Positions 1 through 5,618 of a stretch of 8,389 nt of DNA are shown here, one piece after another. Position numbers and translations under genes: made by a program. The stretch comes from DATKMP01 sp035541775 (GTDB taxonomy: Bacteria > Bacteroidota > Ignavibacteria > UBA10030), in the NCBI GenBank assembly GCA_035541775.1, contig DATKMP010000214.1, positions 1 through 8,389 of the forward strand. Direction: 5' to 3'. Within the stretch, counting starts at the first letter, position 1, and every line of letters begins with the position of its first letter. Under the pieces are notes generated by a model. That model was not told where the DNA came from, made no database searches, and saw nothing but the letters and a program-made list of their open reading frames with translations.

Positions 1-422
1 GGAGCGATTTTCTTTTTAATTTTAAAATTCGGATCCGGTAATTCGAACTCGATGCCGATGCTATGAAAATTCTTTTCCACACGCACAGACAGCACACCGC
101 TTTTGGTCTGCAGCCGAAAATAATGCTGCCCATTGCATTTCATTCCTTCAAGGCAGGATTCTGCAAGCGCATGGAAACTCGCAATTGTTGCATGGCCGCA
201 CAGTGGCACTTCTTCCGTCGGCGTGAACCAGCGAATTTGAAGATTCGCATCCTTTACGCTTGGCTTCAAAATAAACGCTGTTTCCGGATTATTGAATTCG
301 CGTGCGATGATTTGCATTTCGGCATCGGTAAGTCCGTCGGCATCCAGGACAATGCTTGCCGGATTTCCCGAAAACGGCTTGGTTGTGAACGCATCCACTT
401 GTTTGATGTGAAGAGTTTTCAT
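1..422 (-). CDS. PhzF-family isomerase/epimerase-like protein, 3' end cut by window edge
   Basis: Translating the minus strand from the ATG at 420-422 gives 140 residues with no stop before the left edge. PhzF-family proteins usually have about 260-300 residues, so roughly half is missing. The N-terminal half is highly typical of the family: QVDAF at 8-12, PFSGNPA at 16-22, an REFNNPETAF segment at 41-50 whose Glu47 sits where PhzF has its catalytic Glu45, IRWFTPTEE at 63-71, and the CGHATIA block at 75-81. The family fold is a two-domain, diaminopimelate-epimerase-like isomerase without cofactor. Substrates outside phenazine synthesis are mostly unknown, so no pathway is assigned and there are no phenazine genes here. 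The start codon overlaps the stop codon of the upstream gene (TCAT at 419-422, read ATGA), with no obvious Shine-Dalgarno of its own, so translation is probably coupled. Family call is very secure; function is not. Confidence -1.
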   Translation of the reverse strand, partial: MKTLHIKQVDAFTTKPFSGNPASIVLDADGLTDAEMQIIAREFNNPETAFILKPSVKDANLQIRWFTPTEEVPLCGHATIASFHALAESCLEGMKCNGQHYFRLQTKSGVLSVRVEKNFHSIGIEFELPDPNFKIKKKIA

Positions 423-1258
423 AACGATAGTGCCAATAAAGTTTTTTGATGATCGATACAATACACGATATTCTTTGCAACAAAAAACAAATCGGGCGTT
501 GCAATAGGAAGATGTTCCGAAAGTTTTACAGAATATGCCGCGTGCAGGCCGTTAGATCGAAAAATTTCAAGGTGTGCCGAATAATCGGGCGCATCGTTGT
601 TCGCACGTTCGTCGGTATAAAAACCGGCAATATCGTAGTCGCCGGCATGAATTGTCTCAAGAGAATTCAAGAGCAATCGATCTTTCCATTCTTTTTTTAT
701 TCTCCGATACACGGACTCTGATTCATCGCCAGAATCCATCGGAACCGGATATTGAACAATTGTTTCTTGCTTCTTCTTGTACGCCTCTGCATATTCTTTG
801 GCAACATCGGCACATTCCCCCAACACTTCTCCGGTTGCTGCGTTCAAACAATAGGTAACACGTTTTTCAAAAAAATTTTTGTTGGCATAGACTTTATCGT
901 CTAAGGCAAACCAGAAAATCAAATCGGAATTCGTCCAGAGCAATTCGCCTGTGCGGCAATTCCGTGCTTCGATGGATTTATGTTCCGGCAATTCCGGATG
1001 CGCATAGCGATGAAAGAAAACGAGATCGTGTTCGACAGCTTCCATTCCAATCCACCATGGTTCTTCCAGCATCAACTGCTGCCAGAGAACATTGCCCGTG
1101 CGAGCATCAAGGCAAAAAAACGACGCTTGTTTCGATTCCATGTTGCGGTGTTCGCCGAGCAATAAACCGATTTCTGCGTACACCAACTTCCAGATCACAT
1201 CGGAAGTTGCATAGCGCCATGCCGGTTGAAGTGTCTTTCGATGAAATAAGCTGACCAT
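419..1258 (-). CDS. DUF4905-like protein with PQQ/propeller-type repeats
   Basis: A 279-residue protein without signal peptide or membrane segment. Three blade-like units of the kind found in PQQ-type beta-propellers are visible: FFCLDARTGNVLW (47-59), EARNCRTGELLW (97-108) and YCLNAATGEVLG (136-147). In addition, GEHRNMESKQASFF (35-48), EEPWWIGMEA (65-74) and HPELPEHK (87-94) match my memory of DUF4905, a family of unknown function found mainly in Bacteroidota and relatives. A charged, helical insertion (about 150-200) separates the repeats from a C-terminal part with another weak unit ending at residue 279. The ATG at 1256-1258 is the only reasonable start, since the upstream in-frame stretch is soon closed; no strong ribosome binding site is seen. 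The 3' end overlaps the PhzF-like start by four bases, suggesting the two act together or at least are co-translated. The DUF assignment is from recognition, not a search. A role cannot be given. Confidence -1.
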   Translation of the reverse strand: MVSLFHRKTLQPAWRYATSDVIWKLVYAEIGLLLGEHRNMESKQASFFCLDARTGNVLWQQLMLEEPWWIGMEAVEHDLVFFHRYAHPELPEHKSIEARNCRTGELLWTNSDLIFWFALDDKVYANKNFFEKRVTYCLNAATGEVLGECADVAKEYAEAYKKKQETIVQYPVPMDSGDESESVYRRIKKEWKDRLLLNSLETIHAGDYDIAGFYTDERANNDAPDYSAHLEIFRSNGLHAAYSVKLSEHLPIATPDLFFVAKNIVYCIDHQKTLLALSL

Positions 1259-1320
1259 GCAAAATCAACTTACCATAAAATTAGAGGAGTTTCAAGATTG
1301 CGGAAATTGAGAAACAGCGG

Positions 1321-1338
1321 GAGCAGTTATTCCTGCTC
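1321..1338 (-). repeat. Small inverted repeat over the stop codon of the DUF559-type gene
   Basis: GAGCAG (1321-1326) and CTGCTC (1333-1338) form 6-bp perfect arms around a 6-base loop that contains the TAA stop. On the minus-strand transcript this could fold as a short hairpin between the nuclease-like gene and the DUF4905-like gene. No U-run follows, so it is at most a weak terminator or processing site. Confidence -1.
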
Positions 1339-1704
1339 ATCCACCTGCGGCATCAGAGACATCCAGATTCGCTGCAAGACGCCGTCCATATTGGTCATGA
1401 TATCGGCTTCGGGAATATTGAGAAGAATGAATCCTTCTTTTTTCAGAAATGCGGCGCGGTTCGCACGCTTTTTCATTTTTTCTTCCGAGACCGGATGATT
1501 CTTTAACACTTCGATGGCAACCTTTGCGCCCAGTGCAAGGAAATCGAATGTATAAGGGCCGTACGAAGCATGCTTTCGGAATTTGTTCCCGATATCTTTG
1601 CGCTGAAGTTCTCCCCAGAGTTTCTTTTCTGCATCGGTCATGCCGTGCATTATCGGCGCTTGGTTTGAATTCGTATGCTGTGGTTTATAAAAATTTTTAC
1701 CCAT
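1327..1704 (-). CDS. DUF559-type (Vsr/PD-(D/E)XK-like) small nuclease-like protein
   Basis: A 125-residue protein. The core reads MTDAEKKLWGEL (22-33), KFRKHASYGPYTFDF (41-55), AIEV (63-66), then RAAFLKKEGFILLNI (83-97) and GVLQRI (108-113). This is the order seen in the DUF559 family, which is related to the very-short-patch-repair endonuclease fold. Asp54 and Glu65, the residues expected to hold the metal, are kept. What is odd is the usual IELDG-x-QH segment: here it reads IEVLKNH (64-70), so the acidic residue and glycine after Glu65 are Leu67 and Lys68. The conserved asparagine-rich turn near the end is also changed (IPEAD, 97-101). It may therefore be a diverged or weakly active nuclease. 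Such genes are scattered singly through genomes and have no settled role. The ribosome binding site is weak (AAAGAAA about four bases before the ATG). It lies 68 bases upstream of the DUF4905-like gene and may share its transcript. Confidence -1.
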   Translation of the reverse strand: MGKNFYKPQHTNSNQAPIMHGMTDAEKKLWGELQRKDIGNKFRKHASYGPYTFDFLALGAKVAIEVLKNHPVSEEKMKKRANRAAFLKKEGFILLNIPEADIMTNMDGVLQRIWMSLMPQVDEQE

Positions 1705-1953
1705 AATTTCTTTACATCATTAGTTATTGTGTGTTCACATCAACAATGGCTGCTGGTTATGAAAAATTCAGCACCGTTGCTAAAAAGGCAGTTCATCGTT
1801 TGTCGATGAGTATCGTTGTTGACAAGAACTTGATTTCATCACGCAACGAATTCAAAAAATAAATTCTCCCACTTAACAGATGAACTCGTTGAACTCTCCA
1901 TGCAATATACATGAATCATTCCCAACGAGCAAGAGAATTTTTCGTGCGAAAGG
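1705..1953. other. Intergenic region between acyl-CoA synthetase and DUF559-type gene
   Basis: This stretch of 249 bases holds no credible gene. Two inverted repeats can be seen. TCATCG (1793-1798) pairs with CGATGA (1804-1809) around a 5-base loop; on the minus strand it is followed six bases later by TTTTT, which makes it a possible weak terminator for the synthetase transcript. CTCGTTG (1885-1891) pairs with CAACGAG (1923-1929) across 31 bases that contain a smaller CATG-based repeat. I found no convincing minus-strand promoter for the DUF559-type gene, so either read-through supplies it or its promoter is not of the standard type. Confidence -1.
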
Positions 1954-3621
1954 TTATTCGCCGCTTTCGCCTTCGCGTATTTGAACACGTCGAATTTTTC
2001 CGCTGATCGTTTTTGGAAGTTCTGTGACAAATTCCACAATGCGCGGATATTTGTACGGCGCGGTAACTTTCTTCACATGGTCTTGGAGTTCTTTCGCCAG
2101 TTCATCGCTTGGTTTATAATTTTTTGTGAGGACGACGGTTGCTTTAACAATTTGCCCGCGCTCAGGATCGGGAACGGCGGTGATGGCACATTCCAGTACC
2201 GCTGAATGTTCCAACAGCGCACTTTCCACTTCGAACGGCCCGATCCGATATCCCGAACTTTTGATAATATCATCCGCCCTGCCGACGAACCAATAGTAAC
2301 CATCCTCGTCGCGCCATGCCATATCGCCGGTGTAATAGATATTGTCGTGCCATACGTTCCGCGTAAGTTTTTTATCGCGATAATATCCGTCGAACATTCC
2401 CGGCGGAATTCTTTTCTTGGTGTGGACGACAATTTGCCCGCTCTCTCCGACTTCGCATGATTTCCCCTCAAAGTCAAGAAGATCAATGTCGTATCCGGGC
2501 GATGGTTTTCCCATCGAACCCGGTTTGGGCGCGATCCATGGATACGTTGCAAGCGCGACGGTCAATTCAGTTTGACCGTATCCTTCCATCAATTTTATTT
2601 TTGTCGCATCGTAAAATTGTTTATAAACTTCCGGATTGAGCGGTTCGCCGGCGACTACGCAATAGTGGAGATGGCTCAGGTCGAACTGTTTTAAATCTTC
2701 TTTGATCAAAAACCGATAAATCGTCGGTGGCGCGCAAAAGGTTGTCACTTTATATTTCACGACGACTTGCATCAAATCTTTGGGAATAAATTTATCGAAA
2801 TCGTACGTCATGACCGCCGAACCGGCAATCCATTGCCCGTATATTTTTCCCCACGCAGCTTTTGCCCAACCGGTTTCTGCAACCGTTAAATGCAATCCGT
2901 TCTGTTCGACATTTTGCCAGTACTTTGCAGTTAAAATATGCCCCAGCGGATAGGCAAAATTATGCTGCACCATCTTCGGCATGCCGGTTGTTCCAGATGT
3001 AAAATACAGAAGCATCATATCATCGTTCTTGATGCTGTTTTTTCCGGCAGGGCGTTTTAGTGCATCGGGATATTTTTCAATTTCTTCGGTAAAGTTATAC
3101 CACCCGCTGCGGGATGTTTGAATGACGATTTTCTTTTTTAAGGTCGGCGATTGTTCCTCAGCTTCCTCAATGTGCTGTATCACGTCAGCATCCGAAACAC
3201 AGACGATGGCTTTGATTTTTGCCGCATTGTTGCGGTAGGCGATATCTTTTGTCGTCAATAAATGCGTTGCGGGAATTGCTACCGCGCCGATTTTATGCAG
3301 CGCCACCACGGCAAACCAGTATTCGTAGCGCCGTTTTAAAATCAACATCACACGGTCGCCTTTTCCAATGCCGATGGCTTTAAAAAAATTCGCAGCTTTG
3401 TTGCTGTACGCGCGCATATCCTCAAACGTGAAGGCGTGTTCTTCGCCCTTGTCGTTGCACCACATCATCGCTAATTTCTTCGGTGTGTGGCCGGCAATAG
3501 CATCAACCACGTCAAAGCCGAAATTAAACTGCTTCGGCGGCTTCACTTCATACGAACGATAAAAATCTTCATACGATTTAAAATTTGCGCTGGACAAAAA
3601 TTTTTCTATCATCATCGTCAT
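1954..3621 (-). CDS. Acyl-CoA synthetase, AMP-forming, medium-chain (ACSM-like) type
   Basis: A 555-residue, full-length ANL-superfamily enzyme that should convert a carboxylic acid, ATP and CoA to acyl-CoA, AMP and pyrophosphate in the cytoplasm. The large N-terminal domain carries the phosphate-binding loop LYFTSGTTGMPKM (205-217), a GYGQTE motif (347-352) and TGD (431-433). The hinge region GRADDIIKSSGYRI (447-460) leads to the small C-terminal domain with PKTISGKIRR (536-545), whose Lys542 is the adenylation lysine. All key residues are present. The overall look, including KPGSMGKPSPGYD (366-378), is that of medium-chain or related acyl-CoA ligases rather than acetyl-CoA synthetase; the exact acid (medium-chain, branched, aromatic) cannot be read off. 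The gene follows the XRE/cupin regulator after only a few bases. AGG (3622-3624) abuts the first ATG but sits six bases from Met3 (ATG at 3613-3615), so Met3 may be the true start. Family call is very secure. Confidence -1.
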   Translation of the reverse strand: MTMMIEKFLSSANFKSYEDFYRSYEVKPPKQFNFGFDVVDAIAGHTPKKLAMMWCNDKGEEHAFTFEDMRAYSNKAANFFKAIGIGKGDRVMLILKRRYEYWFAVVALHKIGAVAIPATHLLTTKDIAYRNNAAKIKAIVCVSDADVIQHIEEAEEQSPTLKKKIVIQTSRSGWYNFTEEIEKYPDALKRPAGKNSIKNDDMMLLYFTSGTTGMPKMVQHNFAYPLGHILTAKYWQNVEQNGLHLTVAETGWAKAAWGKIYGQWIAGSAVMTYDFDKFIPKDLMQVVVKYKVTTFCAPPTIYRFLIKEDLKQFDLSHLHYCVVAGEPLNPEVYKQFYDATKIKLMEGYGQTELTVALATYPWIAPKPGSMGKPSPGYDIDLLDFEGKSCEVGESGQIVVHTKKRIPPGMFDGYYRDKKLTRNVWHDNIYYTGDMAWRDEDGYYWFVGRADDIIKSSGYRIGPFEVESALLEHSAVLECAITAVPDPERGQIVKATVVLTKNYKPSDELAKELQDHVKKVTAPYKYPRIVEFVTELPKTISGKIRRVQIREGESGE

Positions 3622-3625
3622 CCTA

Positions 3626-4186
3626 TTATAAGACTATCGCGAGAAATTTTACGGGCTGTTTGGTTGCCGCTTTCATGGCGTGCTTGTAACTGGAATCGTA
3701 ATAAATCGAATCGCCTTCATGAAGAATGACTTCATGGTTATCCACCACAATCTTCATTGTTCCTTCGAGCACATAATTAAACTCTTGGCCGGGATGCGAA
3801 TTAAATTCCATCGGCGTTTCTTTTTCTTCCGGTTTAATCCGCACAATAAACGGTTCCGCCTTTTTATTCACAAAGTTCGCAGCAAGTTCTTCATACTTGT
3901 ATTGCTTGCGCCGATCCACGCTGAGCCCCTTATCCTTGCGCACGACACAATACACATGCAATTTTGGATTTTCTCCGCTCAATACTACTGCAAGATCGAC
4001 ATGGAAACGCTGTGCGACTTTATGTAAAAACCCGACCGGAATATCGACCGTACCGCTTTCATATTGCTGTAGCACATCAGTGGAAATTCCAAGTTCTGCC
4101 GCAAGGGCATTCATCGATGTGCCGGAAAGTTCACGCAATTCTTTAACGCGTTCGGCAATAAGTCTTATCTGTTCCGTCATACTCAT
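3626..4186 (-). CDS. XRE-family regulator with C-terminal cupin sensor domain
   Basis: A 186-residue protein with two domains. Residues 8-70 form a helix-turn-helix of the XRE/Cro type (RVKELRELSGTSMNALAAEL, 13-32, then ISTDVLQQYESG, 34-45). Residues about 110-186 form a cupin_2 barrel, with NSHPGQEFNYVLEG (129-142) as motif 1 (His131, Glu135) and EGDSIYYDSSYKHAM (157-171) as motif 2 (His169). In this architecture the cupin is thought to bind a small-molecule effector and alter DNA binding. The acyl-CoA synthetase begins about 4-13 bases after its stop, so the natural inference is that it controls its own operon in response to the acid or its CoA ester. The leader just upstream contains several inverted repeats that could be operators. 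AAAAAGGTGG directly precedes the first ATG; the spacing favours the second ATG at 4178-4180 (Met3), which would give 184 residues. Confidence -1.
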   Translation of the reverse strand: MSMTEQIRLIAERVKELRELSGTSMNALAAELGISTDVLQQYESGTVDIPVGFLHKVAQRFHVDLAVVLSGENPKLHVYCVVRKDKGLSVDRRKQYKYEELAANFVNKKAEPFIVRIKPEEKETPMEFNSHPGQEFNYVLEGTMKIVVDNHEVILHEGDSIYYDSSYKHAMKAATKQPVKFLAIVL

Positions 4187-4205
4187 CCACCTTTTTGTTG
4201 TTGTG

Positions 4206-4251
4206 TTCGTACGAATCCCAGACCGGGATGTAGCATTCGTTGCTGAATGCT
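4206..4251. promoter_or_regulatory. Three consecutive inverted repeats in the leader of the XRE-cupin operon
   Basis: Three perfect inverted repeats lie side by side, 20-65 bases upstream of the regulator start. The first is a 10-base palindrome, TTCGTACGAA (4206-4215). The second is ATCCC-N5-GGGAT (4215-4229). The third is AGCATTC-N6-GAATGCT (4232-4251). A hexamer ATTCGT or its complement occurs at 4211-4216 and 4235-4240. They could be operators for the autoregulated XRE-cupin protein. As they lie inside the predicted transcript, they could equally fold as two adjacent RNA hairpins. The repeats are certain; the function is inferred. Confidence -1.
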
Positions 4252-4300
4252 GTTGAATCGTTTAGAGAGCGCGTTACCATAACCAACTGCGCGCACTTAA

Positions 4301-4329
4301 AAGATACCATTCCCTTTTTATGTTGTCAA
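4301..4329 (-). promoter_or_regulatory. Predicted promoter of the XRE-cupin/acyl-CoA synthetase operon
   Basis: Read on the minus strand, a perfect -35 box TTGACA (4324-4329) is followed after exactly 17 bases by TATCTT (4301-4306) as -10. Read to the Bacteroidota-type pattern, TTG-N20-TATCTTTT (7 of 8 against TAnnTTTG) also fits. Transcription would begin near 4294, giving a leader of roughly 110 bases to the regulator start. That is unusually long and contains the inverted repeats at 4206-4251 as well as a GCGCG/CGCGC pair at about 4271-4293. Confidence -1.
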
Positions 4330-4334
4330 CATCG

Positions 4335-4365
4335 GAAGGCAGAAAAAATTGTTCTTGTTCTGCAA
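4335..4365 (-). repeat. Inverted repeat downstream of the peroxidase gene
   Basis: GCAGAA and TTCTGC form 6-bp arms with a 13-base spacer in the gap below the peroxidase stop codon. The spacer's U-rich part lies inside the loop and not after the stem, so this is a poor terminator. No better one is seen between the peroxidase and the next promoter. Confidence -1.
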
Positions 4366-4407
4366 ACCGAACGACGAAGTACCGGCCATGCTGCTAAATT
4401 TAAAAAA

Positions 4408-4980
4408 TTATTTTTCGCGCAAGAGTTTTTCAACCGCCGCAATAATGTTAGGATCATCCGGTAGCGTTTTCGGGGAGAATTTTTCTACGACGTTTCCATG
4501 ACGATCGACAAGATATTTTTGAAAATTCCATTCCACTGTTCCGCTTACCGGCGTTTCTTTTGTTAAGTATTGGTACAGCGGATGCTGGTTCTTGCCTTTC
4601 ACATCGATCTTGGAAAACATATCGAACGTAACGCCATAATTCAATGTGCAGAATTGTTTAATCTCCGAATCCGTTCCCGGCTCCTGCCACAGGAAATTAT
4701 TTGCCGGAAATCCGAGAATCATAAATCCCATAGCTTTATATTTTTCGTACAATTGTTCCAATGCTTTATATTGCGGTGTGTTTCCACACTTCGATGCGAC
4801 ATTGACGATCATAAGCACTTTTCCGTTGTATTCGGACAAGGGTTTTTCTTTTTCATCAATCGTTTTCATCACAAACGAATAAAGTTTTGGTTGCTGTTCC
4901 ATTACGTTCTCCTTTTGCTGCGCCGAGGCATACGAAACCATGCACACGGCGGAAATAAGTAGAGTGAATAACTTGTTCAT
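4408..4980 (-). CDS. Exported glutathione-peroxidase-family thiol peroxidase
   Basis: A 190-residue protein. It begins with a Sec-type signal peptide: Lys3, a hydrophobic core (about 4-17), and ASA then QQ at 18-22 as a likely cleavage site. The mature part should therefore work in the periplasm or outside the membrane. The enzyme domain reads NVASKCGNTPQY (60-71) with peroxidatic Cys65, GFPANNFLWQEPG (90-102) with Gln99, and VEWNF (149-153) with Trp151 and Asn152, so the Cys/Gln/Trp/Asn tetrad is complete. IKQFCTLNYGVTF (107-119) carries Cys111, matching the resolving cysteine of yeast Gpx3; this points to a thioredoxin-like reductant instead of glutathione. The intermediate cysteine in GFPCNQF is alanine (Ala93). 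It should reduce hydroperoxides. AAGGAG lies six bases before the ATG. A CTTTTT-AAAG-AAAAAG hairpin partly overlaps that site. It follows arfB after 58 bases and is probably co-transcribed. Confidence -1.
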   Translation of the reverse strand: MNKLFTLLISAVCMVSYASAQQKENVMEQQPKLYSFVMKTIDEKEKPLSEYNGKVLMIVNVASKCGNTPQYKALEQLYEKYKAMGFMILGFPANNFLWQEPGTDSEIKQFCTLNYGVTFDMFSKIDVKGKNQHPLYQYLTKETPVSGTVEWNFQKYLVDRHGNVVEKFSPKTLPDDPNIIAAVEKLLREK

Positions 4981-5038
4981 CGATTGCTCCTTTTTCTTTA
5001 AAAAGAGAACACGTACAGAGCGTTAAAGGTTTCGCAGA

Positions 5039-5473
5039 TTACTCGTCACGGAACGGATGGCGCCGCTGGCGCTTTATCTCGCCATGCTTCCGTTTGTGTT
5101 CCAATCGTTTTTGACGGGCAGATCGCGTCGGTGTTGTTTTAAAACGCTTTTTTGACGGCTTAAGCGCACGCCGAAATATTTCGATAAATTTTTGAATGGC
5201 AAACTGCTTGTTCTGCCACTGGCTGCGCGATTTCTGTACGCCGATTCTTATAACACCATCGGAGGTAAGAAATGATGAAAGTTTTTTCAGAAGTTTTTGT
5301 TTTGTTGCATCTTCGAAGACAGATGAATGTGCAAGGTCGAAACGCAATTCCACGCGCGTTTCAACTTTATTCACGTTTTGTCCGCCTGGCCCGCCGCTAC
5401 GCGACGTCAGAAATTCAATTTCCGATAACGGAATACGAATTGCCGCTGTAAGATCGAGATACCCATCTGCCAT
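5039..5473 (-). CDS. arfB: ArfB-type ribosome rescue peptidyl-tRNA hydrolase
   Basis: A 144-residue protein, the usual length of ArfB/YaeJ. It carries the class-I release-factor block SRSGGPGGQNVNKVETRVEL (24-43), with the catalytic GGQ at 30-32, but lacks the codon-recognition domains of RF1 and RF2. The C-terminal tail (about 106-141) is highly basic, rich in Lys and Arg (PSKKRFKTT, RSARQKRLEHKRKHG), as in the tail that enters the empty mRNA channel of stalled ribosomes. It hydrolyses peptidyl-tRNA on non-stop complexes. The ATG at 5471-5473 has no clear Shine-Dalgarno before it and no alternative in-frame start upstream, so its translation may be weak. It is the first gene of the leftward block and is followed by the exported peroxidase; no functional link between the two is evident. 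Family call is very secure. Confidence -1.
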   Translation of the reverse strand: MADGYLDLTAAIRIPLSEIEFLTSRSGGPGGQNVNKVETRVELRFDLAHSSVFEDATKQKLLKKLSSFLTSDGVIRIGVQKSRSQWQNKQFAIQKFIEIFRRALKPSKKRFKTTPTRSARQKRLEHKRKHGEIKRQRRHPFRDE

Positions 5474-5503
5474 AGAGCAAGGTACGATTTTGTTCGAGGA
5501 GAA

Positions 5504-5511
5504 AAAAGATA
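5504..5511 (-). promoter_or_regulatory. Possible -10 element for arfB
   Basis: TATCTTTT on the minus strand, about 31 bases before the arfB ATG, resembles the -10 boxes of the two better promoters in this window. No -35-like TTG is found at the right distance, so this is tentative. Confidence -1.
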
Positions 5512-5547
5512 TAGCATAAAAAAAAGATTTTGTTTGTTTCCTAAATA

Positions 5548-5578
5548 TTGCAATTGCCTTTCCCTTTAATTATCTTTG
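5548..5578 (+). promoter_or_regulatory. Predicted promoter of the nfeD-slipin operon
   Basis: TTGCAA (5548-5553), a 17-base spacer and TATCTT (5571-5576) form a good sigma-70-like promoter. The same bases fit the Bacteroidota-type pattern exactly: TTG (5548-5550), 20 bases, then TATCTTTG (5571-5578) against TAnnTTTG. The start of transcription would be near 5583, about 36 bases before the GTG start of nfeD. Confidence -1.
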
Positions 5579-5587
5579 AATCATTAC

Positions 5588-5599
5588 TAAGCGCGCTTA
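5588..5599. promoter_or_regulatory. 12-base perfect palindrome at the start of the nfeD transcript
   Basis: TAAGCGCGCTTA is its own reverse complement. It lies 9-20 bases after the -10 box, i.e. at about +5 to +16 of the predicted transcript, which is a common place for a repressor operator. It could also be chance or act at the RNA level. No regulator for it is encoded next to it. Confidence -1.
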
Positions 5600-5618
5600 T
5601 ACGCTGGGAAAGAGTATC

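Noticed and set aside
63..449. Plus-strand open frame of 128 codons
   Set aside because: It lies opposite the PhzF-like gene, which has strong family motifs; the plus-strand product resembles nothing and is Arg/Phe/Cys-rich shadow sequence.
1839..2039. Minus-strand frame of 66 codons crossing the synthetase stop codon
   Set aside because: It overlaps the conserved C-terminal end of the synthetase in another frame and has no start signal or motif.
2073..2552. Minus-strand frame of 159 codons inside the acyl-CoA synthetase
   Set aside because: Alternate frame of a gene with complete ANL motifs; no ribosome binding site and no recognisable domain.
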